From the NCBI GenBank assembly GCA_963556495.2, contig OY747701.1:42890001-42954000 (forward strand): a stretch of DNA of 64,000 nucleotides, given 5' to 3'. This document shows positions 30,101 to 42,719 of this stretch, piece by piece (position 1 is the stretch's first letter; every line of letters begins with the position of its first letter). A program made the position numbers and the translations under genes. The notes under the pieces were generated by a model that saw only the letters and a program-made list of their open reading frames with translations, had not been told where the DNA came from and made no database searches. This DNA comes from Valencia hispanica (taxonomy: Eukaryota; Chordata; Actinopteri; Cyprinodontiformes; Valenciidae).

Positions 30101-31613
30101 TGAGCCAGTTCATCCAGCAAGCAGAGTTTGAAACATCCACTAAGTTATTATAAGTGAGCACCAATATGCAGTTGTATAAGCAACCATTTAGCAAGATGCA
30201 GATCTAAATTAAGTTTTCAGACATTGCCAATTAACTGTCAGACTTATATTTTTTTCCTTGTAAATTATTTCATTTTGGACTTATGTACACATGCACAAGG
30301 CTTGGGTCTGAATAACTATTACATTATTTCATTAACTTATGAACAGTACAGACTACTCAGATATGCAATGTTCACATAAAATTAAATTTCTATGCTGATT
30401 TAAAAACAATCCAAATTTCCACACAGTCAAAGAGTTGATGTTTCAAATGACTAAAAAAAATGTCCTCTGTCTACGAAAAAAATATTTTTAGAACCCATAG
30501 AAAGGTTAAATGTCAACTGTCTAAAAGCAACATGTAACTTTAAGTGTGAACAGGATGGCAATTTGAAGTCAAGAATTCTAATTCTGTAAACTCTATCTTT
30601 CTATACGCTGTCTTATTTTTTATTGTCATTTTGAGCAAAGTGGCTGCGCTAGTGTCAAAAAGTGTCACGCTCATTGGTGAGGTGGCTGACGTTGGCATGG
30701 TGTATAATGAGGGACCGTCGCTCGAGCACTGAGGGGAGACAGCAGTGACATGCCAGCGTGGGAAACTCATCTAAATCACATTACCAACCCCTGTCCTGAA
30801 GGCTCACACGGCTGGCAGATTAACCTCTATGGGCTCTCACTATGGCTGATGCTGCCTTCTCTGAACATACTGCTTTGTTTTAGCTGATGGGTAATAAACA
30901 ATAGCCACAATGGCAATTGGCTTATCCAGTAGCATAACGGAAATGGCAGGGTTTAATGTAAACAAATCCAACAGTATGAAGATGATGTTGCAGCAATTTG
31001 TGGTATAAACTGATGTATAACAGCATCATTTGTGAAACTTTGTCACTACTTTTCACGGTAAGTGAATAATGATGCGAACCTACAAAAGAGTGCATCATCA
31101 GGTGACTTAAACAATAGCTGCTGCCCAGTTCAAGCTTCCAAATGTTTAGTCACAGATGACATCAGGTCAGGTTAGAAGCCAGGTTTGTGTCATTCCTGGA
31201 TGTAACAAAGTAAACATTTAATCAGGTAATCTTGTTGTTGTGTCAACGGTAAATTGTAAAAAGTAGAATTAATGGACTATTTCGTTAATCCTGTTTGCTG
31301 CTGTGCATTTAATTCAAGAGGATACAGCTGTACGTTATTGTCTTTGGTTTTCATTAACTTGAACTTATTACCGGCTCAGTTACATTTAACTTGTTTGTTT
31401 AATGGACAGAGACAGCTTTGAAGGTATTTCTGACTTTATCATTTTTACTACCTTGTAAATAAGAACATCACAACAGATACTCTAGTCCAGTCTATCTTTC
31501 TTGCAGCATCAGATCGGGGATTTTATTTGAAGATTATGTTTTAGATGGGGTTGAACACCTGTGCAAAAATTGTCTCTGATGTAAACGTACACATTCTAAG
31601 CTTCATTTCTAAT
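27200..31613. other. Host non-coding DNA, no gene seen
   Basis: AT-rich, with only short open frames without recognisable domains. Parts near 29,690-29,900 and 30,640-30,900 are of more balanced composition, possibly unique or conserved host sequence. No RNA gene recognised. Confidence 0.5.
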
Positions 31614-32040
31614 CAGAGGTGTCAAAAGTATTCACATTCATTACCCAGGTAGAAGTATAGATACTCGAGTTTAAAAAGACTTCTGTAGAGGTAGAAATAT
31701 CAATTCAAGCATTTTACTCAAGGGAAAGTAAAAAAAGTACTGGTTTCAAAACTACTTAAAGTATAAAAGTAATTTAAGTAAAAAAAAAAAGCCATTCAGG
31801 ACAAAAGCTGAAGCCTGATCACACCACTACTATAACCCCTTTAAAAACACTTTTACTAAAAGCTATAATTATTATAATGTTATTTAAAAATATTAAAATT
31901 TGGGATACAATATGCTACCTGTTTGAGCCGCATATATGTTACTTGAAAATGAATGTATTTTAGTGCAATGAAAAAAAACATATGTAGACTACTGAGCAAT
32001 AATACGTGTTTCATGGAGTGGAAGATATGAATAGTCGCCC
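31614..32040. mobile_element. hAT (Tol2-like) terminal remnant
   Basis: It starts CAGAGGTGTCAAAAGTATTC, a typical hAT terminal sequence of fish, followed by the repetitive 'aaaagtactggtttcaaaac...acttaaagtataaaagtaat' part. No transposase is present and the opposite end was not found. An A/T-rich low-complexity stretch follows to about 32,220. Confidence 0.6.
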
Positions 32041-32224
32041 CTATGGAGGACCATCCCTGCCAAAAGTGAGAAAAAAAAAATATATATATATAAGAGAAAG
32101 TAAATAAATGAGAAAATAAAATTTAAAAAAAGTAAAAAAGAAGAATAACTAATTCAATAAATAAAACATATATTTGGAAATAAATGAATACATAAATGTG
32201 TTTAATAATTTTCTAATTCCAAAT

Positions 32225-34936
32225 TCATTTATTTATCGATCCATCTATCGGTTGTGTTCCGCTTAAGCAAGAATACAGCTTAAGCAAAGAGACCCACACT
32301 TCCCTCTCCCCAGCCGTTTGGGCCACCTCCTCAGGAGGAATCACAAGGTGTTCCCAGCCCAACCGAAAAATATAGTTCCTCCAACATCTCCTGGGTCTTG
32401 CTATGGGCATCCTCTCGGTGAAACGTGCCCGGAAAACCTCACCAGGGAAGCGTCCAGGAGGCATCCTGACCAGATGCCCGAGCCACCTCAACTGACTCCT
32501 CTCAATGTGGAGGAGCAGCATCTCAACTCTGAGCCCCTCCCAGATCACAGAACTTCTCACCCTATCTCTAAGGGAGAGCCCAGACACCCAGCAGAGGAAA
32601 CTTATTTCAGTTGCCTGTATCCATGATCTCGTTCTTTTGGTCACTACCCAAAGCTCGTGACCATAGATGAGGGTAGGAACATAGATCGACTAGTAAATCG
32701 AGAGCTTCACCTTTCGGCTCAGCTCTCTTGACCATGACAGATCGATACAGCGCCCGCATAACTGCAGATGCCATACCAATCCGTCTATCGATCTCCTACT
32801 CAATGTTTCCCTCATTCCTGAACAAGGTCCCTAGATACCTAATATCCTCCACTTGGGGAAGGATCTTGTCCCTGACCCGGAGAAGGCACTCTACCCTTTT
32901 CCAGCTCAAGACCATGGTCTCGGATTTGGAGGTGCTGATCCTCATCCCAGCAGCTTCACACTCGGCCGCAAACCACTCCAGTGAAAGCTGTAGATCATCT
33001 TCCAGATGAGCCAATGGGACCACATTATCTGCAAAAAGCAGAGATCCAATCTTGAGGGCACTAAAACGGATCCCCTCAACACCTTGGCTGCGCCTGGAAA
33101 TCCTGTCCATACAATATGTGAACAGAGTCGGTGACAAAGGGCAAACTTGGCGGAGTCCAGCTCTCACCGGGAACGAGGCCGGCTTACTGCCGGCAATCCA
33201 AACCAAGATCTGACACCAGTCATATAGGGACCGAACAGCACTTATCAAGTGGCCTGGTACCCCACACTCCCTCAGCACCCCCACAGTACTCACCTAGGGA
33301 CACAATCGAATGCCTTCTCCAAATCCACTAAACAGATGTAGACCGGTTGGGCGAACACCCATGCACACTCCAGGACCCTGCTTAGGGTGTAGAGCTGGTC
33401 CAGTGTTCCACGGCCAGTATGAAAACCATGTGATTTCATACTGGCTGGGTTTGAGGAGGTCTTCGAAGTACCTCGTCCACCGACTCAGGATGTCCCGAGT
33501 CGAGGTCAGCAGCACGCCACCCCCACTGTAAACAGTATTGGTGGTGCAGCGCTTCCCACTCCTGAGACGCCGGATGGTGGACCAGAATTGCCTCGAAGCC
33601 ATATGGAAGTCATTCTCCATGGCCTCACCAAACTCCTCCCACACCCATGTTTTTGGCTCAGCATCAATTCGGGCCTCACTCTGCTTGGCCTGCCGGTACC
33701 TATAAGCTGCTTCCGGGTTCCCACAGGCCAAAAGGACACAATAGGTCTCATTTTTTCAGCTTGACAGCATCTTTCACCACCGGTGTCCACCAGCAGGTTC
33801 GAGGGTTGCCGCAGTGACAGGCACTGACCATCTTGTTGCCACAGCTCCGGTCAGCCGCCTCGACAATATAGCCGCAGAACATGGCCCGCTCAATGTCCCC
33901 GACCTCCCTCGGGACGTGTTCAAAGCTCTGCTGGAGGTGGGAGGTGAGAGTTGAAGCTCCTTCTGACAGGAGACACTGCCAGACATTCCCAGCAGAGCCT
34001 CACAACATGTTTGGGCCTGCCAGGTCTGACCGGCATTCTCCCATCGCAGCCAACTCACCACTAGGTAGTGGTCAGTGGACAGCTCCGCCCCTCTCTTCAC
34101 CCGAGTGTCCAAAACTTGCAGCCGCAGATCAGATGAAACAAGAACAAAGTCGATCATTGGGTTCAGATTGGGGGGGCCATTCCTCCTAACCACACCCCTC
34201 CAGGTCTCACTGTCATTGCTGACGTGAGCATTGAAGTCCTCCAGCAGAACAAGGGAGTCCCTGGGAGCAGCACTCTCCAGCAGCCCCTCCAAGGACTCCA
34301 AAAAGGGTGGGTAATCAGATCTGCCATTTGGCGCATAGGTACAAACAACAGTCAGGACTATTCCTCCCACCCCACGGCTACCCTCTCGTTCACCGAGGTA
34401 AACCTCAATGTACAGGCACGATGGGTGGCAACAAGTATGGCCATCCCTGCTTGGCGCCTCTCAGCGGAGGGAACTTCAGAGAGAAAGAAAGTCCAACCCC
34501 TCTCGAGGAAATGGGTTCCAGAACTGTGCATCGAGGCAAGTCCGACAATGTCCAGTTGGAACTTCTTAAACTCTCACACCATCTCTGGTTCCTTCCCCAC
34601 CAGAGAGGCGACATTCCACGTCCCGAGAGCCAGCTTATGCAGCCGAGGGTTGGACCGCCACGGTCCCTGCCGTCGGCCACAGCCCGTCCCACATTGCAAC
34701 CAACCCCTATGGCCCCTCCCACAGGTGGTGAGCTCATGGGAAGGGGGGCCCATGTCACCTCTTTGTGCTGAGCCTGGCCGGGCCACATGGGTAAAGGCTC
34801 GGCCACAAGGCACTCGCCAATGTGCCCCACTTTCAATCCTGGCTCCAGAGGGGGGCCCCGGTGACCCACATCCGGGCAAGGGAACACTAAGTCCAATATT
34901 GTCTTTCTTCATAGGGGTCTTCGGACTGTGCTTTGT
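32225..34936 (-). pseudogene. Decayed non-LTR retrotransposon (endonuclease + reverse transcriptase), RTE/Rex-like
   Basis: Read leftward: 'LALGTWNVASLVGKEPE' near 34,600 marks the start of the apurinic-type endonuclease. Then come 'TVVCTYAPNG...LLEDFNAHVSNDSETW' and 'RGAELSTDHYLVVSWLRW' (34,370-34,070), reverse-transcriptase blocks around 33,300-32,800 with LFADN in place of the catalytic FADD, and the C-terminal 'ERSQLRWLGHLVRMPPGR' region (about 32,480). The frame changes several times and stops intervene, so it is not functional. The 3' end runs into a GATAAATAAATG-type simple repeat at about 32,225, fitting RTE-like tails. Clade assignment is tentative. Confidence 0.85.
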
Positions 34937-36127
34937 CTAATCCCACACCTAAGACCAGTTTGCCATGGGTGACCCACCACAGGGGATACTCAAACCTCTC
35001 CGGCTGCTAGTATCTCACCTTCAGATAAATGCTTACTTAACACCATCCTTGTCCCTGACAGGGAGCTCTCCTATGAACAACAGGTGAAAGCAGAGGTGCT
35101 TTAGATTGCAAGGAGGTGCAAGCAAGGTAAGGCTAACCCTCCCTGTCAGCAGGGCCCACGATATATTATCACAGGATTTCTATTGTCTTTCTTCCCTTTT
35201 TGGCTTTCCTCTCTGCAACACACACATACTTACTAAGGGGGGACTTGGCAGTGTTGTAATTAGTAGTCAATGCAACTCTTGGCCACTAGATGCTTTATAT
35301 TGCAAGCCCAGTTCATCTAATATGGTCTTTTGGTGATTTTAAACACCAGGATGTGTAGAGAACAACAAAACAGACCACACATGCGTTTTGTAGAGCATTC
35401 AATGAGCTAAACTTCTAGTAAAAAGCTTTTCGGTTCAATCAAAACTCACTATCTGTTGGCTATTGCTCCTTGAGAGGAAATGCATTTACAAGCTAAAGAA
35501 AGTAAATTGTCATTGACCAGAGAAATCCCTGCAATGGTAGGCAGACCCGCCAGAAAAGGTATGCTCCCCCCTGCTGTCTTGGCGGAAACCTACTTTGCAA
35601 CACTGACATACCAATGGAGAAGTATAAAAAGAAAACGTCTTAGTAAATACGTGTGCGTGTAGGTGCAAACTTGTTGATGGAAAAGTATAAACAAGGCTTT
35701 ACTTATTCGATGTGTGGCCTCTCACTTCTGAGGAGTATGCTCTCTCGCTTCTTTTTTTTCTTTAATATTTTTGTTGACAGGGAAGACATAGCAAATCAAC
35801 CAGTGACAGCCTTACAAATATCAGAAATGACATTATACAGGAACAAAACAATATAGAAAAGCATTCTATGTCCATGGTGAGCACAAATTAAGGCAAGTCA
35901 AAAGAGATCAGCAGAACAAAAATTAATAAGAATCTGTCCACCTATGGTTCATTTCCTGTAAAGTTTTTTTTTTCAACAACCCATTAATGGCAGCCCATTA
36001 ATTTGAAGGAGATTGGAACGTAAAACAGTGTTAAAAAGGGGTTCCACAGTACATACAACTTTTCGAAGTTGCCTTTTATGGTGTATTTAATCTTTTCCAT
36101 CTTCAGAAATTATATTGTATCTTTAAG
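34937..36127. other. Non-coding, no gene seen
   Basis: The first 100 bp may be the 5' end of the retrotransposon to the left. The rest holds short open frames with no recognisable content. Confidence 0.5.
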
Positions 36128-37140
36128 CTATTGTGTACTAGCCGGGGCTTTAGTTAAATAGAGAAGCAGGCCAAGCCTAGCCAACCGAGAAGTAAACACC
36201 AAGATATTTAGTTGGTTGGAAGTGAAGCGCTTATAGTCAGCCGGAACCCCAAATATTGCCAACTGAGGTGTGGGTTCGAAATCTTTAGAAAAAAGCATCG
36301 GCATGAAGTTAAAATAGTTTTGCCAGAAGAAAGTGAGTGAGGAATAAGAAACAAACATATGTGTTACGTCACAGGAGGGGGCCTGACACTTGACACAATT
36401 GTCAGAGACACTAGCATAGATTTGTGACAGTTGGGACTTGGAAAAATGTACTCTAAACAAGTCTTTAAACTAAATCCATGAAAGCCGAGCACAAATTGAG
36501 CTTGTGTGAATTTTCTTGAGAGCTGTATCTCACCAATCATCCCTCAGGTTCAGACCCAGCTCTTGTTCCCAAGCCATCTTGATATTAGTAACTGATGAAG
36601 GATCAAATAAAAATATCTCATCATAAGTTTTTGAAATAAATTATTTTTGAAGAGGGTCATGACTGAAAAGCTGCTCCCAGTCCGGGCTTGTTGGCGCAGA
36701 AGAAATTAGTGGAAAAAGCGCTTTGGCACAGTGTCTGATCTGAAACTACCAAAACAAATGTGAAGAGGGAAGATCAAATTCTAAGGAGAGGTCCTCTAAG
36801 GTGCGAAATATACCCTCTTTATAGAAATCTCTAAAGTGTGTCAATCCCTTATTAAATTAAATTTAAACTGTCTTCTGAATTGATACCAAGATTTAAATCT
36901 AGAACAAACAAATGGATTATTTGTGAAACTGGAAAGGTTAAGTGGCACGGAGGAGGCCAGCACAGCATTTAAAGAGAACGGAGCACAAGACTGAGCCTCA
37001 AGATTACACCAAGTGAGGCTCACTGACCTGTACCAGAAATACATTTTGTGGATATGAGTTGCCCAATAGTACACTTGAACGCTCTCTAGCTTCTTTTGCT
37101 GCGCTCTCTCGCTTCCAGATGTCTCTGAGAGTGACATCAC
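36128..37140 (-). pseudogene. L1-type retrotransposon ORF2, C-terminal remnant
   Basis: Read leftward, 'YYWATHIHKMYFWYR' (about 37,060) and then 'CVKCQAPSCDVTHMFVSYSSLTFFWQNYF' (about 36,390-36,300) match the layout of the fish L1 ORF2 C-terminal domain with its Cys-x2-Cys...H motif. The conserved tryptophan-cysteine pair is degraded, and frameshifts lie between the two blocks. Confidence 0.7.
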
Positions 37141-37346
37141 GTATCCAGACTAGAGCAGAAGATACACGATTTTATTTCCTATGAATAAATTAGATCTACC
37201 CACTTTGTTGTCATGGTTACCAAATCTCTGGTTGAAATGAGAAAATGAGATTCAGATCACTACAAAAAGAATGAGATCCTGGAAACAATGCAGCCTAATT
37301 GACTTCATCCAAACTAGAAAACAACCTATTGTAAATTTGTTCTTTT

Positions 37347-37960
37347 CTAGACGGTAAATGTAAGTTTTGGGCCAATGCAAGCACAGCTTCTTTTAGGATG
37401 ACCATATTTTGATATCCAAAAAAACACTTGACAGCACAACTCCTTTGTCTTTGAAATATTTAGTTCAACCGATTTTGCACTAAAGGTTCTCACCAGGTCA
37501 TCCACTACAAGTTGGTACTGGGTAAGAGCCTCCATGCTGACCCACCAGGCCCATATCATCAGCATATTGTAAAAATACTAATTCCCTCCCTGCTACATGT
37601 AATGTCATCCGTGTAGATAGAGAACAAAATTGAGGAATAAAACACACCCTTAAACACACTTTTAAACACAAGTAAATTAATTTAAACTTTAAAACCAATT
37701 TACTGGACTTTAAACCATTAGAAAACACCTGCTGTGCCCTAACCTTTAAAGTCTCTTATCCATAAAATTAAGGTGGGATGGGCCTGTAACTTCAGGAGGA
37801 AGTGCAGTAGAGTAACAGGTTTAACAGTGTTTTGTAATGTTAAAAGGGTGTGTGGTTGTGCAGACATGTTTAAAAGAGTCAAACTCGCATCCTCTATCCC
37901 TCGTTTTGCCCTGTAGGCAAAGTGGAGAGGATCCAGATTTCCAAACAGCATGTGTGACAT
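37347..37960 (-). pseudogene. CR1/L2-like reverse transcriptase fragment
   Basis: Read leftward, 'LDPLHFAYRAKRGIEDA' and, after frameshifts, 'VFLQYADDMGLVG' (motif C) match the CR1/L2 group of reverse transcriptases. 'SVELNISKTKELC' follows. Several stops and shifts; no intact frame. Confidence 0.7.
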
Positions 37961-39239
37961 AAAATCACATACAACTCTCTCAATGCATTTGCAGAGTACT
38001 GATGTGAGCCCTCACAGCTTAGCGCCACTTTGGACTGTGCTGCAAATGTAGGACTTCCACCAACTTCGAGTCAACTCCCCCTCACTGCTTCAACTGAGCC
38101 TGCTGGTCAAATTTGCAAGACAAACTGTTCAAAAGCCACAAAATGGCAGCTTTGGGCCAAAATGGCCGACATCCTGGAAGGCTGCTTGATTATGGCAAAA
38201 ATTATGATCACGATTGTTTTGATTTGAGATCTCGATTGTTTAGCATGATTTTAACGTTGACAACAAATTTACAATAAACAATAACAGTGACTTTTAAACA
38301 TTGTTTTTAGGATCTTAAACATTAAAAATGGGAGTCAAATACTGATAAATAAATTAAGATATACAGTGCAAAACGAGATGGCAAGCTATACTGTTTGTCC
38401 AAAATTTTGATTAGCTTCTTAAATCCTGGGTTGTTCATTTTGCTTTAAGTATGTTTTTTTGTTATTATGCGTTTTTATATATATTATTTTTTTATATGTA
38501 ATTGTGGCATAAAAATCAGCCTTACAGTACAGGCAGTATGCCTGCTTAGCATTACCAATAAACAGCTTCAATCAGCCTTTTAATTCAGGCTTGGAGTCCC
38601 ACTTCTTTCTGTATTCCTGAGAGACCATTTTTGAAACATGATGACTATTTAACGGCTGTCACAGAGAAGCCAGACACAGTGGAGTAACTGGGCTGAGTGA
38701 GTGAAATCTGATATATTTTAGTTTGCAGTAATTTATTTTATACAAAAAAATATATATTTATATCTTACCCTTACTAAGTGCGGGTAGCGTGAATCATTTG
38801 CAGCCTGAACGTAGTGGGGTAAATATCCGCTCTTACTGCAGCTGGACTGGTGGCCTGCTGTTAGCGCCTTGGCACAGACGAGGAGCTCATGCAGCACCGC
38901 TGCTCGGTGAGAAGAGACATGTCTGATTCATACGTGTTGCACGTCAGTCTCCAAAAGTCTCTAATAACACTAGCCACACTCGCTAGTCGCTTTTTTGAAA
39001 AAGAGTCGCAAGAGGGGTCTAAAAAGTTTATAAATATAGCAGGAGAGTCGCTAAGTTGGCAACGTTGCTTGAGACGTGAGGAGAACTAAAATGAAACCAA
39101 AGTGGTTGGGGCTGTGGGAGGTGTGCTCGATTTGCAACTCAGAACAGTGTGAGAGTAAACCGCGAAGGAGGAGCAACAAAATTGGATCATTTTATTTTTA
39201 TGATCGTTGAAAACCCAGATCGTACTTCCAATTAAAATT
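37961..39239. other. Non-coding DNA with an hAT remnant at 38,935-39,070
   Basis: No gene seen. The segment with 'actcgctagtcgcttttttg' and 'gagtcgctaagttggcaac' is a third, short copy of the hAT family described at 53,936. The rest is AT-rich. Confidence 0.55.
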
Positions 39240-39630
39240 AAATTAATCGACCAGCTTTAACTTCCTGTGGGCTATGGACCCTGGCTTCAAAAGACTTTAA
39301 TAGGTCTACATAAATAAATACTGAATTTTTCCTATTTGAGATAATTGCTTGTGGCGTACTGTTTTAATGTTTCGAGGTTGCACTGTGCAAAAAGTAGGCC
39401 ACACCTACAAAATATTTTAATGGAAATTATAGTCAAATGTATTTCCATGGCATGATATGAGGCTTTGCTATCCCTCACCAGCCACACCCTCTTTCTAAAC
39501 CTCTCAGTTCTGGAAACCAAGTTACATCAACTTGTTTTCAGTCACTGTCCACACTTAGATGTTGATTAGATAAAAGGAGTTAAATAGGAGATTTTCCAAA
39601 TTACAAAATTGCACTTCCTGTTCTCATGGG
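39240..39630 (+). repeat. Dispersed fish repeat, copy A
   Basis: Shares 'cttcctgtgggctatggacc', 'tggcttcaaaagac', 'cctctcagttctgga' and 'cttgttttcagtcactgt' with the sequence on both sides of the Kolobok element (40,370-40,594 and 47,879-48,130). This shows that those two flanks were once one repeat copy. Confidence 0.7.
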
Positions 39631-40369
39631 GCTGGTGACATGAACAAATGAGCCTATGAATGTGTTGAGTGTATGGGAATACACACAGGGAGTTTGGTAC
39701 AGCTGTTATCTTGTGTGTGGAAGTTATTAGGCTTGCCCACATACTTTGACACAGCAAAAAAAAGAAGAATAAGAAGTATCTTACCTGTGAAACTTCAGTG
39801 GAGTAGCTCCACCCTGTACAACGTTTTCGGCCATGTTTGAAATTTGACAATGTTGTGTTTGGTTTGATCCCCGGATTGATTACTTTTTCTTCCTCTTTTG
39901 GTTTTGTATGGCGGTTGGCAGTCAACGTAAGTGTGCATTACCGCCACCTACTGGTGGATTGATTACTCCCCCATGTGACGTAATTTCAACACTTTTCAAC
40001 TCGTACCCACAAACTTGAATTCGTGTCCATAGAGAAGACTTTGTAGTCTAGAAAATTAGTGTTGTATTCACAAGACTTTGCACTCAGCTTTTAGATTCAT
40101 ACTCACACAAAACCATCTTAATCAACACAATTTCTCAGACTCACGTATATGACAGCAGAGTTTTGTGTACAAGACTTTAATTGACAAATAAATACAAATA
40201 CGAATGTTAATATCATGGACACACCTTTTTGACTGCTATCTTATTCCATATTTTTCATAAATTCTGATCCCCAATGCGTTGAGATTATCCTGACTCATTT
40301 TGAAGTCTAAGTCAAAAGCTGTATGAGTTTGTTCAAATGACAAGTAACTGGCACAAAATAGCAAATTTG

Positions 40370-40594
40370 ATCCAAAATGGCCGACTTCCTGTGGGGTTTG
40401 GACCATGGCTCCAAAAGACTTTTTTGTAGGTTCTGAGACACTACATAGGTGCACCGAGTTACATAATCCTCGAATAAAGTATTCCTTGGGGCTGTATGTT
40501 TTAATGTTTGTGGGTGGTGCTGTGGAGGAATTAGGCTACGCCCACCAGATATTAGCATAAACATCTTTCAGGGGTTGGATGGGTATTCATCATG
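40370..40594 (+). repeat. Dispersed fish repeat, copy B, left part
   Basis: Begins 'aaaatggccgacttcctgtg' and 'gaccatggctccaaaagac'. It is cut at the TTAA where the Kolobok element starts, and resumes at 47,879. Confidence 0.7.
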
Positions 40595-40776
40595 TTAAAG
40601 GGACTCTAAGGAAGTTGGAATTTTTTTGCTCGCGATTGCCCCATCAGGACAAACGTGTTACTGCAGCCATATTTTTAAGCTCGTGCATGAGGCGCGCATG
40701 TTGTACGTGCACTCGCAAGCCATACCTCACAACTGGTGAGTCAATACGGTACTCGACAGTATATAGCTTTGCAGGG

Positions 40777-42523
40777 ATGACTTCGACTGAGGTAAATCAT
40801 GAATGTGATGTAAGATATTTAGACCAAATCAGTTTTAGTGTATTTGTAGGATGTGATACGTGGGCAAAGTTACAGCAAAGTGAATCGAGTGAAGAAGCCA
40901 AATAATAAGGCTAAATGAATGACTCACATTAGACGGATAATTAAAATAAATAAAAACACTCGTACATTTTGAATGCATAAACTACTTAATCCCACTGGTA
41001 GGCAATAATCATTTTACTAGTTGGTACTTTACAAGAATAAGCCAGTTAGTAGGATAAAAATATCTACCCTTACATTTCCTCGGACCGATGCAATTATTGT
41101 AGTAGCTTATTGGAAAAGTTATAAAATAGTTTTAAACGACAAGTCCTGTTCAATTGTTTTTTTCCCTCCACTACTTATAACTACAGTATGTTTTATATTC
41201 AAATTAATGACTTAGAAATGGATTTCCTCTACTCCTAATTATTTTGTGATGTTATTGATGTAATTTGTTTTTCACTCTATGAAATAACTGAATTTGCCAA
41301 GAAATCCATGTTTAGGTCTGTCTTATGACAATTTTAAAATCATATGTTACTCAGTACTCAAGCAGCCTGTTTACCAAAACGTTTTTCAGCCTTATTTGAA
41401 TAGCATGTTGGATGGATACCTTTACTCAAGTAAAAATATTTTGAGCTCCTGCCACTATTACTTGAGTACAACTTTGTGTACTTTACCCAAATCGGTTCAT
41501 ATTTTTCATCTAGGTAAAATAAGTATTAGCAACATTGTTTATGTCATTGTAAATACAGCACCATCACCAAAACATTTGATGGCTTCTTTTCAGTGACGTT
41601 TTTATAAAACATGCATTCCATTACATTTACATGTAAACCTTGATACTTCTCCTTTGAGGAATCCAGTCCAAATGTTTATTCTGAAGTCTCTGAGGAGAGC
41701 AGTGACTCTGAATGGGGTAGAGGGAGAGCAGCTAGAGGAGTAGGGAAAGGAGCAGTGAGAGGAGCAAGGAGAGGAGCAAGGAGGGGAGCAGCAAGAGGGA
41801 GAAGCAGAAATGAAGGTTCAGCCACGGGCCGGAGGAGAAGCCAGGCTAGAGGAAGAAGAGCAGGACCTATCAGTGAGGAGGACAGGGAACGGGTTGCTCA
41901 GCTGTCTGCTGACAGAACAGCAGAGTTACAGGTATGTCTTGCGAAGAAAACTACAATATGTCATAATCATAAGTATTATAAAAATAAGTTTTGGATTCAA
42001 TTTTCAGGCACAGCTGCAACAACTAAATCCTGAGGAGAAAGATGGAGTCCTTCAGATGGTAGTAACACGTCAGCCAGGAGTTTTACTGGACATTATGGAG
42101 TATAGACAGGCCGCACCAGGAAATCCTCCATCACACCAGGGTCAGCCAGCTTGGTGCACTTGCTCCAACTGCCGACTGATGCCTACAGACCTTGAAAATA
42201 AGTGCTGTGGACAGGATCCCGAAGGGTGTCTGAGCAGACGTGCGCATTTTAACTTGTTCTGCTTGGATGAGGGAATCTTGCGTTTGGCTCGGCAGACGTG
42301 GAATGACGTGTTGGTTCTGCGTGACAGCCAAGACCCTGGAACCGATCACAGGGAGTATCGTTACTCTGCCTACAGACAGTACACCATTTGGCAACACGGA
42401 CGTCTTGGCGGAGGCAACCGGCATGTGATTCCGTCATGTTGTGTTTGGAGGATCAGAGACAAATATCCCGACCCTTTTGGGGTTTACGTGGGTTTCAAAG
42501 AAGCCCCATTCCGCACAAACTAA
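40777..42523 (+). CDS. P2X7 ballast-domain protein carried by Kolobok transposon
   Basis: Predicted exons: 40,777-40,791 (ATG, five codons, GTAAAT donor; weakest call), 41,659-41,931 and 42,008-42,523, all in phase, giving about 267 residues. The middle exon encodes an acidic SEESSDSEW stretch and then an Arg/Gly/Ala-rich run like a nucleic-acid-binding tail. The last exon encodes the P2X7 C-terminal domain: WCTCSNC, CC...GC, '[18 protein letters not shown]', then [13 protein letters not shown]. The Cys pattern and CCxWRIR are the zinc-binding signature of the P2X7 'ballast' domain. No transmembrane or ion-channel part is present, so it is not a receptor. A TATA-like sequence lies just upstream (near 40,759) and AATAAA near 42,607. 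Role in transposition unknown. Confidence 0.85.
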
Positions 42524-42719
42524 AAATCATGACCACCTCAGATATACTTTTTACTTTTATTGTTATTTTAGTCAAACTTTTTTCATACAAGTTATTAGAT
42601 TTAGAAAAATAAAATGTGCTGTGTTCAGCTTTGAATCTCGTCAGCCTCTGTTTATGGATCACATATCCAGTCCTGGTGGCGAAAAAAAACACAGGAAAAT
42701 TAGAATTATTTAATTTTAT